Assembly (NCBI GenBank): GCA_911728455.2
Contig: OU452229.1
Span: forward strand, 15,224,076-15,288,075
Source of the DNA: Marthasterias glacialis
Lineage: Eukaryota; Echinodermata; Asteroidea; Forcipulatida; Asteriidae
Direction: 5' to 3'
DNA: 64,000 nucleotides
Below, in pieces: positions 24,621 to 35,108 of this stretch. The notes under the pieces are model-generated. The model was not told the DNA's origin. It was given only the letters and a program-made list of their open reading frames with translations, and did not search any database. The position numbers and the translations under genes are program-made. How positions within the stretch are numbered: the first letter of the stretch is position 1; every line of letters begins with the position of its first letter.

Positions 24621-26860
24621 AATTGGGGTGAGCATTTATATGTACATTTTACAACAAATTTCTCAGTGCTATAAAATGATATTAAAGTAACGTTAAACAT
24701 GATTTACAATTAGCAATAACGACCAATTACAAGGTGCTGAGTGTTGTCATACCACTTCCTTAACGATTCAATAAACCTCAGAATAAATATCCTGCTGCAT
24801 AAATCATCACCAAATTCCACACCTAAATTCCCCATTCAATATTTAGTAAGTCAAAGAATGTCAGGCATCATCTAGCTGGCTATAAAATAAAATGACAGAC
24901 AAAACTTGGGTACTCACATGGGGACATATTATACGTGCAGCCTCAACCCTACCACGCACTGAAAAAAAACAAACCCCAGACACACCTGAACGTAAACTGG
25001 TTTGTACCGAGCAGTAGAGACAGCGTAAAAAAAATTTTTTGAGGGCAAGTCTCTCAACGCAGCCCTTTGGCGGTTCACAAAACTGATCACGATAATATCA
25101 ATTATTCAATTGCTTTTCTGACAAAACCCTGCATGAATAAGGTCAATAAGGTGTCCCATGGGAATATATTTTTCTCAGACGGCCGGGCAATGCCTTAATT
25201 TATAGGCACGTACTGACCTTCTGGGATGACCCCCCTGCTTACGAATAATTGGGAGGGCTTGTTTTACGTCTTTCTGATCAATTAATCGTTGAGCCAAACT
25301 GGTTAATAAGTCACTCCCTGACTTGCCTCACCCCTTAATGATGCCACTGAGTATCATAGGAGTGGATTGCATTACCATGTGAATAATGTCAGCTTACTTG
25401 AGCGAAAGGGAAGAAACGGGATGCAGGTAGAAGAAAGAAAAAAAAAATTCAGTGCATGTATTCAATTTAGATCATGTTAGGAGGAGCGATGACGCAGAAA
25501 TGATCTAGAGCTCAAAAGATGTTTGCAGTGCCCAGGTGAAACATCAGGACGATCGGGAGAAACTTCCTAGCGATGTGTGGGAGTGTTCATATTCCCATGA
25601 AGTCATTACCTTGGCAATGTGTTATGCAGACACACGATACACAGATGTAGATGTCTTCTTGGATACGTTGAGTTGTGTTTATTTGGGCCTTTTTGCTCTT
25701 TATGGTTTATGTTCCAAAGCAGGGCAGATGTACAAAAGTATTACATACATACTTTTTTTACTTTGGTTATCCCCTGGAATGGTCAGGTCCTTCAGGTTTG
25801 ACAGTCTTGTCTTTTATCCTATGTCCTCATCCACATGTGACTTGTGGCCATCATTTCAAACTCTAGTGTTCTCCTCATATTAAGTTATATTTATCTCCTG
25901 TATTTTGTGAGTTTGTAGTTCTTATGTTATTTTTATGAGTGTCAGTGAACCATGTGATTGGCCCATCGGGGTTCTTTTTTAGGGCTTGCTGACATCATCA
26001 GCTTATGATCTCTTGTAGTTTACTTTTGTTCACTGTTGCACTTGGTATAATCTTTTTAAAATTTCATCAGCGTAGTCAGGTTTAATCATAAAATATCTGA
26101 TCAAGCTACAATGACTTGGCAGAACATGCTGGCTAAATCTCTTAGAGCCGACAGTACGATCGTTGAAGACTGGTTTGGAAATGATCTTTTTTACATGTCA
26201 AGCACGGGTTGATCTGTTTCCCAGAAAGTCACTTTAGGTCAGTAAGAGTCCAACTCACATACTGTGACACGCACGTATATAAATGCACACAGCTTCATCA
26301 CATCTGTACGTGCTCTCAAACATAAGTAAAAGCAGTTTTTGTTTCTTAGAAACAAACATTATATATCTTGACATTTGATCCTCACCCCCAAAAAAAACAA
26401 AAAGTAAATTTACAAAATTTCTAAACAAAAACAACAAATAGGCCTAAATAAATAACTAAATAACTAAAGATATAAACAAATAATGAGAGTGTTAATAAGT
26501 ATTTAGTCCCTACAGCAGATCGAGACCAACAGGTCATTGACTTTGATGAGACAGTACCGAACCGGCTCAAAATGCTCATCCCCTTTAACTACGATTGCCA
26601 AGACTTCAACCTGCAGTCAAGAAGACAGTGTACTGAACTTGTATTCCTTTCCTTGAGGATCTTCTTTTTCTACAGTATCTCTTTGCAATCCGTCAACGGC
26701 TTAAGGCTTAGTAAAAAAAAAAAAGAGAAGAACCGCTAAAAATTGCACTAACTTCTAAATATAAGTAAGCCTTCAATACCTGCAGGGATTCTACATTAAC
26801 CCATTTGATTCAAAAGGTATGCTATTAAAAACCATACATTTCTAACCCTTTAAGGTATGG
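24621..26860. other. Non-coding stretch
   Basis: No gene supported. The open frame at 25,536-25,883 is hydrophobic but shows no conserved pattern, no signal peptide and overlapping alternatives in all three plus frames, so I treat it as chance. Confidence 0.4.
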
Positions 26861-26960
26861 AAGTCCAGTTTCTATTCAGGTCTTTTGTTAACATCAGGTG
26901 TGTTGCTATGTACAAACAGCCCCTCCCCTCCAGTCTTCTCATGTAACAATCGTGACTCAC

Positions 26961-27131
26961 TTTTTCAAAGTAACTCTCTCTCTTAACCTTGCACGCCTTG
27001 GCTCCTTCGTCCCTTAGGATATAGTCACAGTAATCAATATTTCTATTTTTCACAGCCAAACAGTTGGCCAATTGATGAGCCAAAATAAGAGCACAGCTCC
27101 CAAGAACAAAAAACCAGTGTTGCCATTTCAT
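26961..27131 (-). CDS. Candidate first coding exon of a secreted or membrane protein
   Basis: On the minus strand an ATG at 27,131 opens 57 codons ending exactly in phase 0 at AAA followed by GTGAGT (26,955-26,960), a consensus donor apart from the -1 base. The first residues, MKWQHWFFVLGSCALILAHQ, form a classic signal-peptide shape: a short positive start, a hydrophobic core of about 13 residues, then a small-residue stretch NCLA before VKN where cleavage would be expected. The remainder, including NIDYCDYILRDEGAKACKVK and RESYFEK, is charged and has two cysteines. I do not recognise the family. The ATG context is weak (T at -3). Without splicing the frame continues to about 26,850. No second exon was identified. 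Confidence 0.35.
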
Positions 27132-27276
27132 AAACCAGAATCCCACCAGGTGTCATGTGACAAATAAAAAGATTGTCTAGCTTTTTTTTTTTCCTTCTTC
27201 TTAATAGAATAGAAAGTAGAGAGCGGTTGAAACCATACCCTGTTTTCCAGGACACACAATGTGATGCTTTGAAGAA

Positions 27277-27555
27277 ATGCAAGCAAGAGATCAGGAGGAG
27301 AGAGGGGGAGGTAACATCATAGCCATTCAATGGGTCATGGGTGAATTCATTCTTCCCCCGAACGTTGCTCTTTTGAAACGCATCTCGGCCATTGTTTGTG
27401 AGGAAGCAAGTGGTTGTCATTTGATCCGCACCGGGGAACGTTACACAAGAGAAGGGGGGATGGAGCTTTATCGACGATTATCTGGTCCAAATGATGTTTC
27501 TAAGAGTAGCACTGCTTTAGGATGGCCATTATACATTGATGTATTCAGTGAGTGA
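27277..27555 (+). CDS. Uncertain open frame, 92 codons
   Basis: The frame includes GNIIAIQWVMGEFILPPNVA, LLKRISAIVCEEASGCHLIR and LSGPNDVSKSSTALGWPLYI. The composition is more protein-like than most open frames in the window and contains few repeats. There is no recognisable domain, an overlapping frame is open on the other strand, and no convincing acceptor precedes it. It is listed as a possibility only. Confidence 0.12.
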   Translation: MQARDQEERGGGNIIAIQWVMGEFILPPNVALLKRISAIVCEEASGCHLIRTGERYTREGGMELYRRLSGPNDVSKSSTALGWPLYIDVFSE

Positions 27556-27599
27556 CTTGATCTCTCCGTGTGGTGAGCTCTTAAAGTGTAAGAAATACT

Positions 27600-29735
27600 C
27601 CCGTTTCATCAGATTGCAGGAGCTGGGGGTTGTTACCCATTGCTTTGAAATTTTGAGGGCCAAACTTGGTTATTCATCGGGCATTCCAATGAAATACGTC
27701 AGCATGAATGTGCATGTCGAATAACTTTTGGATGTTTTGTTCAAAACCAGGAGTGTTTGGAATGCCAGGGGTTCTCACTTTTCACCAGATGAGGGTGCTC
27801 TTCACACAATGCAGTTCAGGACACTGTGTAAAATCTTGTGGGTAAAAATCATTTGGAAGCCTGTTGTTTCTCTACTCTTTTCCACGCATCAAGTGTGCAC
27901 CCTGAACTTGTTTGAAATTAATTTTTAGAGCAAGACATTGAATTTGATTTTAGATAAAACATTGCCCTCAAACCTTCCATGTTCCAGTGATGCATTAGAG
28001 TGATCACCGGACATCACACACCAATTACAAAGAATTTAGATTATTTAACAATGGAAACTATCAATTTGGCCACATAAGGAAATGCTCCCGTGACCCAACA
28101 GTTTCATCTTGGATTATCAGCATCATGTAAGCTACACCTACATGTAGAGTGACATATCAACCTGCACACTGCAAACCTGACTACAATTATACGGGACGTT
28201 ACCCTATACAGGTGATCACGTGAAGTAATGAAAACTTTATTTCAAACGGGGAGGTTGGGCTTTTTTCCTTCCGCCTCCTCCTTCTCAGACTGTGTCAGGA
28301 ATAACCCCATTATTCGAAACAATCAGTTTGATTGAAGAGTGTGTATCTCAAAGAAGAAAATGTTCTAATAAGAGTTTGACGAGAGCGCAAGTCTTTGATA
28401 GTCCCTTCACACCTCGGGGCCTATGGATGGAGCATTCTACATTCTCATCAGATGGAACGATTCCCTAATCTGACAATACTTCACACTCTCTCTTATCCAT
28501 ACACACCTGACATGATTGAAATTAAGGCTTAACAGAGACTCCTTGGTAAGGAGGAAGGTGACCAGCACATCCAAAATGTTCATATCCTTAGTCTTAATAC
28601 ACGACTAAATTAACAGACAACTTGGTGAGCATGAAGTGAACATATAGCATCACATCTAAAATACTCATATAACCTTGTTTAATCACGATGGTTCAGAGCC
28701 TCCTCGGTTTAATAAACGACTAAATGAACTTATGAATCACGCGCATACTGAAGATGCGTTACTTTAGGATGTTTCTTTGGTGATCAATTGCTTGGAAACC
28801 AGTCCTCATACATCCACCAATACACAGAGATGTCAATTGGAAGACAGCACACCCAACTTGCCGATTTGGTACACCCCTGAAAGTGACAGCTGTTGCTGTT
28901 TACTATTCACAGGGTCATGTACTTGCACAAGTAGGTTTTGACTTGATTTCTACAGGTTCTCTAAAGTTGATTTCACAGCTTTTTGACACGGCCCTTACTC
29001 AATGGTTAAGTGCTGTTGCTTCGGCGCTCTTGCGTGCTGTTAGGGAGGATATTTCTCGACTGATATTGCCAATCTGGTGGTGGTCGTAACAAGGAGAAAG
29101 CGTGCAAAATCTGTGGCTACAAAACAACCCCAGACAGGGGCATGATTGAGTGGGATAACTACTTATTGGAAAATGGTACATTAAAAAGTACAGCGCGTTA
29201 AAAGTCTTCCAGCCTGTGCAAATAGGTAGACATCAGGTTCATGCAGAGATCCAGAGAGACTAACTGCATAATTGGCAGGGATTATGGTTTCTGTTAGATG
29301 GCAACGTTGGAATGGCTGTCGCTGCAGAGGGGTAAATTCCAAGGAGCGGGCCATGGATGCCAGGTGATTTTGCAGAGGCGTGTCAACGCTGCCAATAGCG
29401 ACAAATTAAAATTATGAAATCAGCTGCAAGAAAAGTGTAATGACTCAGCGATTAGAAACCCTTTCATTGTGGACTGAACAGTAAAGGAGCCCCCCACAAA
29501 AAAAAAAAAAAAAAAAATGCTATGAAGATACTTAATATATAAACTTGAAATCTTAATTGATAAAATAACATTGATCCCTGCACTTCAAGGTTTAAAAGGG
29601 AGGCTCTGTGCACTGAATGTTGTGAAATCTCACTCTATTGAAGAAGAAATCAGCCAATTTAGTCAGTGTGAAAAAAAGCTCACTGGTTTCTTTCCCTGCG
29701 TATAACCTCTGTGTCTCAGACCAGAGCCTCGCATA
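27600..29735. other. Non-coding stretch
   Basis: No gene identified. An imperfect duplication of roughly 90 bases may link CACATCCAAAATGTTCATAT (about 28,566) with CACATCTAAAATACTCATAT (about 28,651). An A tract lies at about 29,498-29,517. Confidence 0.35.
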
Positions 29736-29738
29736 CGG

Positions 29739-29937
29739 ATTGGGTTTTTAGTCCACCTGATTGCAGGACTTTTTCTTGCATATGGATAGACCTTATGCGT
29801 CTGACGTCATGAGACCCATAGAGATGTGTACAAGCAGCGCCCTCACTGAGGTCAAAACGGTCGTAAGTTTACTGTGGGAGAGCGGCTGTGCATACCCTCT
29901 ATTGGGTTTTTTAGTCCACCTGATTGTGGGACTTTTC
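29739..29937 (+). repeat. Direct repeat of about 36 bp, 162-bp spacing
   Basis: ATTGGGTTTTTAGTCCACCT, followed by GATTGCAGGACTTTT, at 29,739 returns at 29,901 with few changes. Between the copies is TGACGTCATGAG (about 29,801), a palindromic CRE-type word, and AGCAGCGCCCTCACTGAGG, which weakly resembles an inverted CTCF core. Confidence 0.75.
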
Positions 29938-30778
29938 CTCCCACATCTAAAACTAAAACATTTCTTTATCATCTCCTATTGATGCTGTTACTGGGTATTG
30001 CACTGTTGGAAGTATATATAGTGTGCACTTAGAGTCCTTATTAAATTGCTCTATTGGGATATTATGACTCAAAAATTTCATCCCATGAGTTTGTGGTGGT
30101 TCTAAAAAGAGTCAGTGAAGTAACAACTCAAAATTCATATTATATTTCTAACACGAAAAGCTTAAAATTCAAGCTCACATTTAATTGCAAATACTCAGCG
30201 GTGTCTCTTCCACCAGAATTCTATGAAACGCTAATTTAATGCGTGTGACTAAAACTTGATATTGTCAATTGTCACATTACCTGGGCCCAACAGTTTTCCT
30301 GTTAAGCCAAAATTAGCAGAAAACCAGTTGCGGAAAGTACATGTGGAATGGTGTTTTTCGGCTGGCAACCTTACTCTGGTAAGCAAAATTGTTTTGTGCT
30401 TTATAAACAGCTCTATGAAAGTGGAACCTCGTTGATTGTTTGAAAGTCATTTTGTATTACCAGCAGGCAGCTACTTCAATTGAGATTTCAGGATTGCTTT
30501 CAGAGGTTTGATGGGCAGATGACCACGAGGCACTCAAAACCAATTTGTGCAAATCAAACTTTTACGACTGTGCTCTCTGTCCGTTTAAACTACTGTTGGG
30601 CATAATACAAAGGGTGCGCGGAGAGAACGAACACACAGCAAGAGTAGAATTAACAATAGTGCAGTGCCTTTTGAAGCTGTCTTGTACATGTATTCTACAG
30701 GGCAGGTGCACAGATATATACATGTAATCATATGTCGCAAATATCTCAGACACGACTCTCTCCAGTCGCTCTTCCTAG

Positions 30779-30851
30779 CATGTGGTATTGAAATGAAACC
30801 CACAAACTCAGTACATTCGACCAAGACAGGAATGAAGTTTGCTTTAGCCAA
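30779..30851 (+). CDS. Candidate internal coding exon (23 full codons)
   Basis: A strong pyrimidine-rich acceptor, GACTCTCTCCAGTCGCTCTT then CCTAG, precedes it, and CCAA followed by GTAAGA ends it. The open frame reads CGIEMKPTNSVHSTKTGMKF then ALA, with split codons at both ends (CA at the start, AA at the end). The acceptor is among the best on the plus strand. The peptide is soluble, non-repetitive and unrecognised. No phase-matched neighbour was found, so this remains a splice-shape prediction. Confidence 0.25.
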
Positions 30852-32105
30852 GTAAGATGAAGTGTTTTAATGGATTAGACATTTAAGGAGTATATGTGGT
30901 TGCCCTACTTGTCTTCAACAGAAAACTATCTCTTCAGTCATGTGCAATGGATCCTCCGGTATGCCTCCAGAATGCTACATTTGCCTTTTAAGTGACCCTT
31001 ACCCACTGTACAACATTAACAGGTTTGAAGTATGTAGAATGATTAAAGTAAATGTAGGCGTTTCAAACTTACTCAGAAACACGAGCGTGAAACCTCTTCA
31101 CCGGCGAAGTGATGTCAGAACATACACACAATGGCATTATAAATGTTAGGTCTGGAGTGAGGCAGCCTCACCATCCAGCACAAGTACACGGATGTTTCAC
31201 GCTTTTAATTCCTTTCAAAAAACGTTTTTCCAGAGTGTAATTGTATTATTAATCAACTACATGTACAAAAACACTGTCCATGACTCTTGAGCTGTGTTCT
31301 CAAGCTGCCTGTGGCAGAGTGGTGATGCACTCTTCTTTTTCACAGCCCCTATTAGAGAATCTTGTAGAAAGTTTTGCCAGATGGCCTACGGATATTGCTC
31401 CCAAGGACAAAATTAATAACCGCACACGTAATTGAACATGCCCAGGAACATGAACAAACCAGACGTGGTTTAGTGATACTCTGCTTCGTCAGTCAGCGTG
31501 TATCAACCGACCTGACCAAACTGGTCAAAACAAATGGTAGAGCAGTTGAACTACGTATGCCCTCTCTCTCCCAAATATATCTAGCATTCAGATATTTGAA
31601 GGATGCACGTATTATAAAAAGATTGCTCTAGCAAGAACCATTAACTCTACCAAGGGCACAGGCTGAACATGTGTCCCATCCAGCGAGGAGAGCTGTAGTG
31701 ATGGCTTGATAACCCACTATTAACCAATCAAATTCAACATTGGCTACAAGACAACAACCCAATCAACCAATCGGATTTAATCATCCATACATTGTGTATG
31801 CAGGTGGCTTGGGCCAGGTCTGCTGGCTTGGCTTCCATGATTTTTGCAGGAGAATGAACGCTGCCCTTCTGTAAATGGACCTGTTGTCCATCAGCATACT
31901 ATCAAATCTTCATTCTCAACTTAATATTTTCACCAAATTATTGTGAGGGAAAAGGGATCACTAAATTGATTTGGAAAAAGCAGAACAATTGAAACATGTT
32001 GTAAAGGCGTTACAAGCAAATAATCACATATTTTCATTGAAATAAAGCCCTGATTTACGTAGCACAGCCTCAGATATGCCATTTGACAGACTTCATTTTG
32101 TGAAG
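30852..32105. other. Non-coding stretch
   Basis: No gene, RNA or repeat family identified. Confidence 0.4.
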
Positions 32106-32109
32106 TGAG

Positions 32110-32601
32110 GCTCCATGCCAAAACCAGGCACTTCTTGCTAAAAACTTTCTTGCTGAGAGCTTTCAAATAACACCTAATTAGGGCCTAGAAGTATTTCTCA
32201 ACATGTAGAATATTTAAGACATCACATTATGGTGGCAAAACTAGGATAATATTTTTAAGGGGGCACAAGGGGGTGAACCATTTTTTTAAGGGGGGCACTT
32301 CTGGCCAATTACCCATTTTTAATTTTTCCCAAACAAGCCCTTTTCAGCACTCCTCTTATGCCGTTTACTATTCTTTATAAGATAATCTGATGTGGAGGTA
32401 AAAACAAATACATTGTCTGTGTAGGCCTGTAGAAAAACAGTTCAAAACAACATTGAATTCAAGGACATCAACTGGGGGGGGGGGGGCACAACCCTGTACG
32501 CCCCACCCCTTAGTTATACCTCTGTTGACATCATGGTTGATGTTTTGGTCATGTTAGCTTTGAATACCATTTCCGAGAAGTGCCTGATTTTGGTATGGAG
32601 C
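32110..32601. mobile_element. Element B, a MITE split by a later hAT insertion
   Basis: The left arm 32,110-32,135 (GCTCCATGCCAAAACCAGGC, then ACTTCT) and the right arm 32,576-32,601, reverse-complemented, agree at 24 of 26 positions, so they are terminal inverted repeats. Removing the inner element at 32,225-32,527 and one copy of its flank leaves about 183 bp, a normal MITE size. Related partial copies lie at about 3,395-3,545 and perhaps 41,497-41,530. No element-B target duplication was resolved. Confidence 0.75.
32225..32527. mobile_element. hAT-type MITE, second copy of the 16,640 family
   Basis: The ends CATTATGGTGGCAAAACTAG and (reverse-complemented) CAACAGAGGTATAACTAAGG are imperfect inverted repeats. 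ACATCA flanks both sides (32,219-32,224 and 32,528-32,533), a partial remnant of a target duplication. The interior (AAACAAGCCCTTTTCAGCAC, CTTATGCCGT, then TAATCTGATGTGGAGGTA) matches the reverse complement of 16,750-16,960, so this is the same family inserted in the opposite direction. It contains a 13-base G tract (32,474-32,486). Confidence 0.85.
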
Positions 32602-33169
32602 ATCAAATTCTTGATTTACTGCTGAGTCTTCTGTTCCAAGTTGTGTTGCAAAGAAACTTCTTCTCATTCAACCATGAGTTATAACCAATTACCCTCAAAT
32701 CACACATTCCTTAAGAGCTACTCTGCATTTAAACAGCCTGCTATTACACAAATGATTTTGCGTACACAACTTTTCTATAACGGCTTCATGATTCGACCCT
32801 TAGCATTAGCAAAATGAAAACACAACACATACGTAATTAAGAAAATGTAAATGTTGCGTATCTACTACACGTGAAATTTCTTAAATGTTAGACTACAAGT
32901 TCCTTATTGCCCTCTCATGTCACGTGAGCAGCTAAAAACTACACTGTGAAAAGTTATTTCCAAAGTCATGCCGATAAGTTTGGGGTCGGGGAGGGGGGTG
33001 ATACTAAAACAAGTATCTCCAATCTTCACCGACCCATATAATCTGCTTTGATAATGTCTGCAAGCTTGTGCTTTGTACACCGTTTGTGGGATGGGTGAAA
33101 TTAATACAAAACTACGGAAATATACTAACGATAACGACCACAGAAGTCCTGGTGATCAATCAAGCTTAC

Positions 33170-33241
33170 CTTCAGTGTATGGCAAGATGACTGTTACGCA
33201 CGATGCAACTTGAAGTACCTCCAGATCTCAGTTTCTTTATA
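33170..33241 (-). promoter_or_regulatory. Possible TATA promoter and short non-coding first exon
   Basis: On the minus strand a TATAAAG word at 33,241-33,235 is followed about 65 bases later by CACTGAAG and GTAAGC (donor bases 33,164-33,169), an excellent donor. A TCAAGTT word lies about 30 bases below the TATA word, near where initiation would be expected. No long frame or ATG is present, so this would be a 5' untranslated exon. The spacing fits a promoter, but each part is short enough to be chance. Confidence 0.22.
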
Positions 33242-33880
33242 CTGTCTGTCTCCTATGTACACACTCTAACCTACACACAAATGAGAAGAGTTGGGAGGAT
33301 TTATCATTTAGAATGAAGGAGGAAGGGGAGGTAGATTTTTACGATGTGGGTCTAGAAAGAGGTTATTTTTCCCCCCACGGAGGAGAGATGACTCATTTAT
33401 GTAATATATCGTAGTGGGGGCTGTCAGGAATTATACATGAAGGCCCTAGAACAAATTTAACTTGGCTTCATGGTGCTTTTCTTATCGTCCGTGCTTAGCA
33501 TCTGACATGGGAGGACAGGGGGGGGGGGGGGAGAGGGGAGTAGAAGCGAGCTCTACTCGGCAATCCGGCGAAGTTACACACCAATGTAATGTCAACACTC
33601 TAGCCTGTTCAGCGGAGGGGGAGGGGAGATGGGGCTTTTAACCTCGACTGGTAATTTCTGCACAAATACACTCACAGGTAACAAAACACTGTGTTTCTGG
33701 TAGCAATCCACTTTGGGAGGACGGGAGATACAATTGGCGAGAGCTGCTCTTATTTTTCCTCTCAATTTTATCGCTTGGTTTTTGCTGCAGGAAAACATGT
33801 TATTTTTTGTAATTCTGGTTATTATTGCAAGCTGCCTAAAAAATACGATTATTCTTGTGGGAGTTTACCCAACTGATAGC
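33242..33880. other. Non-coding stretch with G tract and AP-1-like word
   Basis: No gene supported. A 14-base G tract lies at 33,518-33,531 and ATGACTCAT (an AP-1-like word) at about 33,389. Confidence 0.35.
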
Positions 33881-33969
33881 ACATGACCGAAACACTGAGG
33901 GTGGTAGGGTTCTACAGCCTTATTACATTAACAGGGTGGGCTAAAATTTCGTAGTGCATAAATAAATCA

Positions 33970-34330
33970 AATATTTTGGTGAATTTCTCTTTGGTTGGGA
34001 TGAAAATTGATGACACAAGAGTGCCGTAGCCCCCACACACTAATTGGTCCAGGGAAATGAGGCTGTCATGTCATATTTAGTTAAGATTGTCAGATTCAGC
34101 TGTCACTCAGTGAAGTGTGCCATGCCTGCACTGGCTGTGCACAGCTAGACAGCGTGCCCCACCGTCAGCCCCTAAACAAGCTTCATTTTAGGTTTGGCCC
34201 ACAGGGGGTGCTGGTCGAGTAAAGTTGAACATTCCCTTGCGTTAAACTCACAATTGGTCGGAAGGGCAGTAGCATTCCACGCAAACCTTAATGGTCTTGC
34301 AGATAGCTTCCAAGGGAGTTAGTTTCTTGT
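33970..34330. promoter_or_regulatory. Candidate regulatory stretch with CTCF-like and MEIS-like sites
   Basis: TGGCCCACAGGGGGTGCTG at 34,195-34,213 differs from the common animal CTCF motif (TGGCCACCAGGGGGCGCTA) at about four of 19 positions and keeps the CAGGGGG-GCT core. Nearby are two CTGTCA words (about 34,051 and 34,101, the latter AGCTGTCA, a MEIS/TGIF-type site) and CTAATTGG at about 34,039. CTCF and MEIS binding preferences are well-established family knowledge; occupancy here is inferred. Confidence 0.35.
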
Positions 34331-34530
34331 CAACAGGGGAATACCCAAAAAGGGTCGATCTTGCCTTACTGTGCCATTGAATAGGACAGAATTGGTTCAG
34401 CTTTAAATGAGATCGATCACGAGACACATCAAAGCGTCAACCTCTCGAGGAATAATGTCCGCAACTTTTCTTTAGCTACTTATTTAAAAGACTTTTATAC
34501 TTTCATCTGCTATTGATGGGATGCATCATT

Positions 34531-34632
34531 TATGAAACTTGAAGACAACTATATAAATCAGTGTAAATGCTTCTTTTCATCTATGAAACTTGAAGACAAC
34601 TATATAAATCAGTATAAATGCTTCTTTTCGTC
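34531..34632 (+). repeat. 51-bp tandem duplication, two copies
   Basis: TATGAAACTTGAAGACAACT followed by ATATAAATCAGT begins at 34,531 and again at 34,582, with only a few differences between copies, so the duplication is fairly recent. Confidence 0.95.
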
Positions 34633-34647
34633 TTACTTAATATACAG
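34532..34647 (+). CDS. Candidate first coding exon with an in-frame 17-codon duplication
   Basis: An ATG at 34,532 opens 38 codons plus two bases up to TATACAG followed by GTAAGC, a perfect donor. The first 17 residues, MKLEDNYINQCKCFFSS, are repeated almost exactly (MKLEDNYINQYKCFFSS) because a 51-bp segment is duplicated in tandem; the exon ends YLIY plus a split codon. The duplication keeps the frame, which is compatible with coding but also expected one time in three by chance. The ATG context is poor and no second exon was found. An in-frame TGA lies shortly upstream. Confidence 0.25.
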
Positions 34648-35108
34648 GTAAGCAGGTCATCAGTCAAAAGACTATTAAGGACAAATTACTGGGAGTGGTT
34701 TCTCCTACTTTGCTAGAAGACAAATTTGTTAAGCATTTTTTTTATCGGCCAAGAAGTTCTAGGTCAGAGCCTTATTCATAAGCACAAAAAAACGCTTAGT
34801 ACAGAAAATTCTTGCTCAGCAGATACAGGCTACGAGCCAAAATACCATGCTTTATATGTTTTTTGTGACTGGCTCGCTGCAGAAAAATGTGCTAAGCACA
34901 ATTTTTGTCCATTACAACTTTATGAAGTTGTGCCCGTATATAATACTTCAACTTACAGAGAAAAGGAAAAAGAAAAGAAAACAATTGTGTTAATCACCTC
35001 AAGATTTATGATGTAACATTGTGTCAATATTTTTTTTTAATCATTCACATGCAATTTGCAGTATTTTTGACCGTATGAGGGCATGTGTGAACCAAATTTC
35101 AGGTGAAA

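Noticed and set aside
25536-25883. Putative multi-pass membrane protein frame of 115 codons
   Set aside because: All three plus-strand frames are partly open here, hydrophobicity follows from T-rich composition and no splice or start signals agree.
29801-29808. TGACGTCA CRE-like palindromes (also about 43,127 and 55,088)
   Set aside because: About one is expected by chance in the window; three scattered copies without promoter context are not informative.
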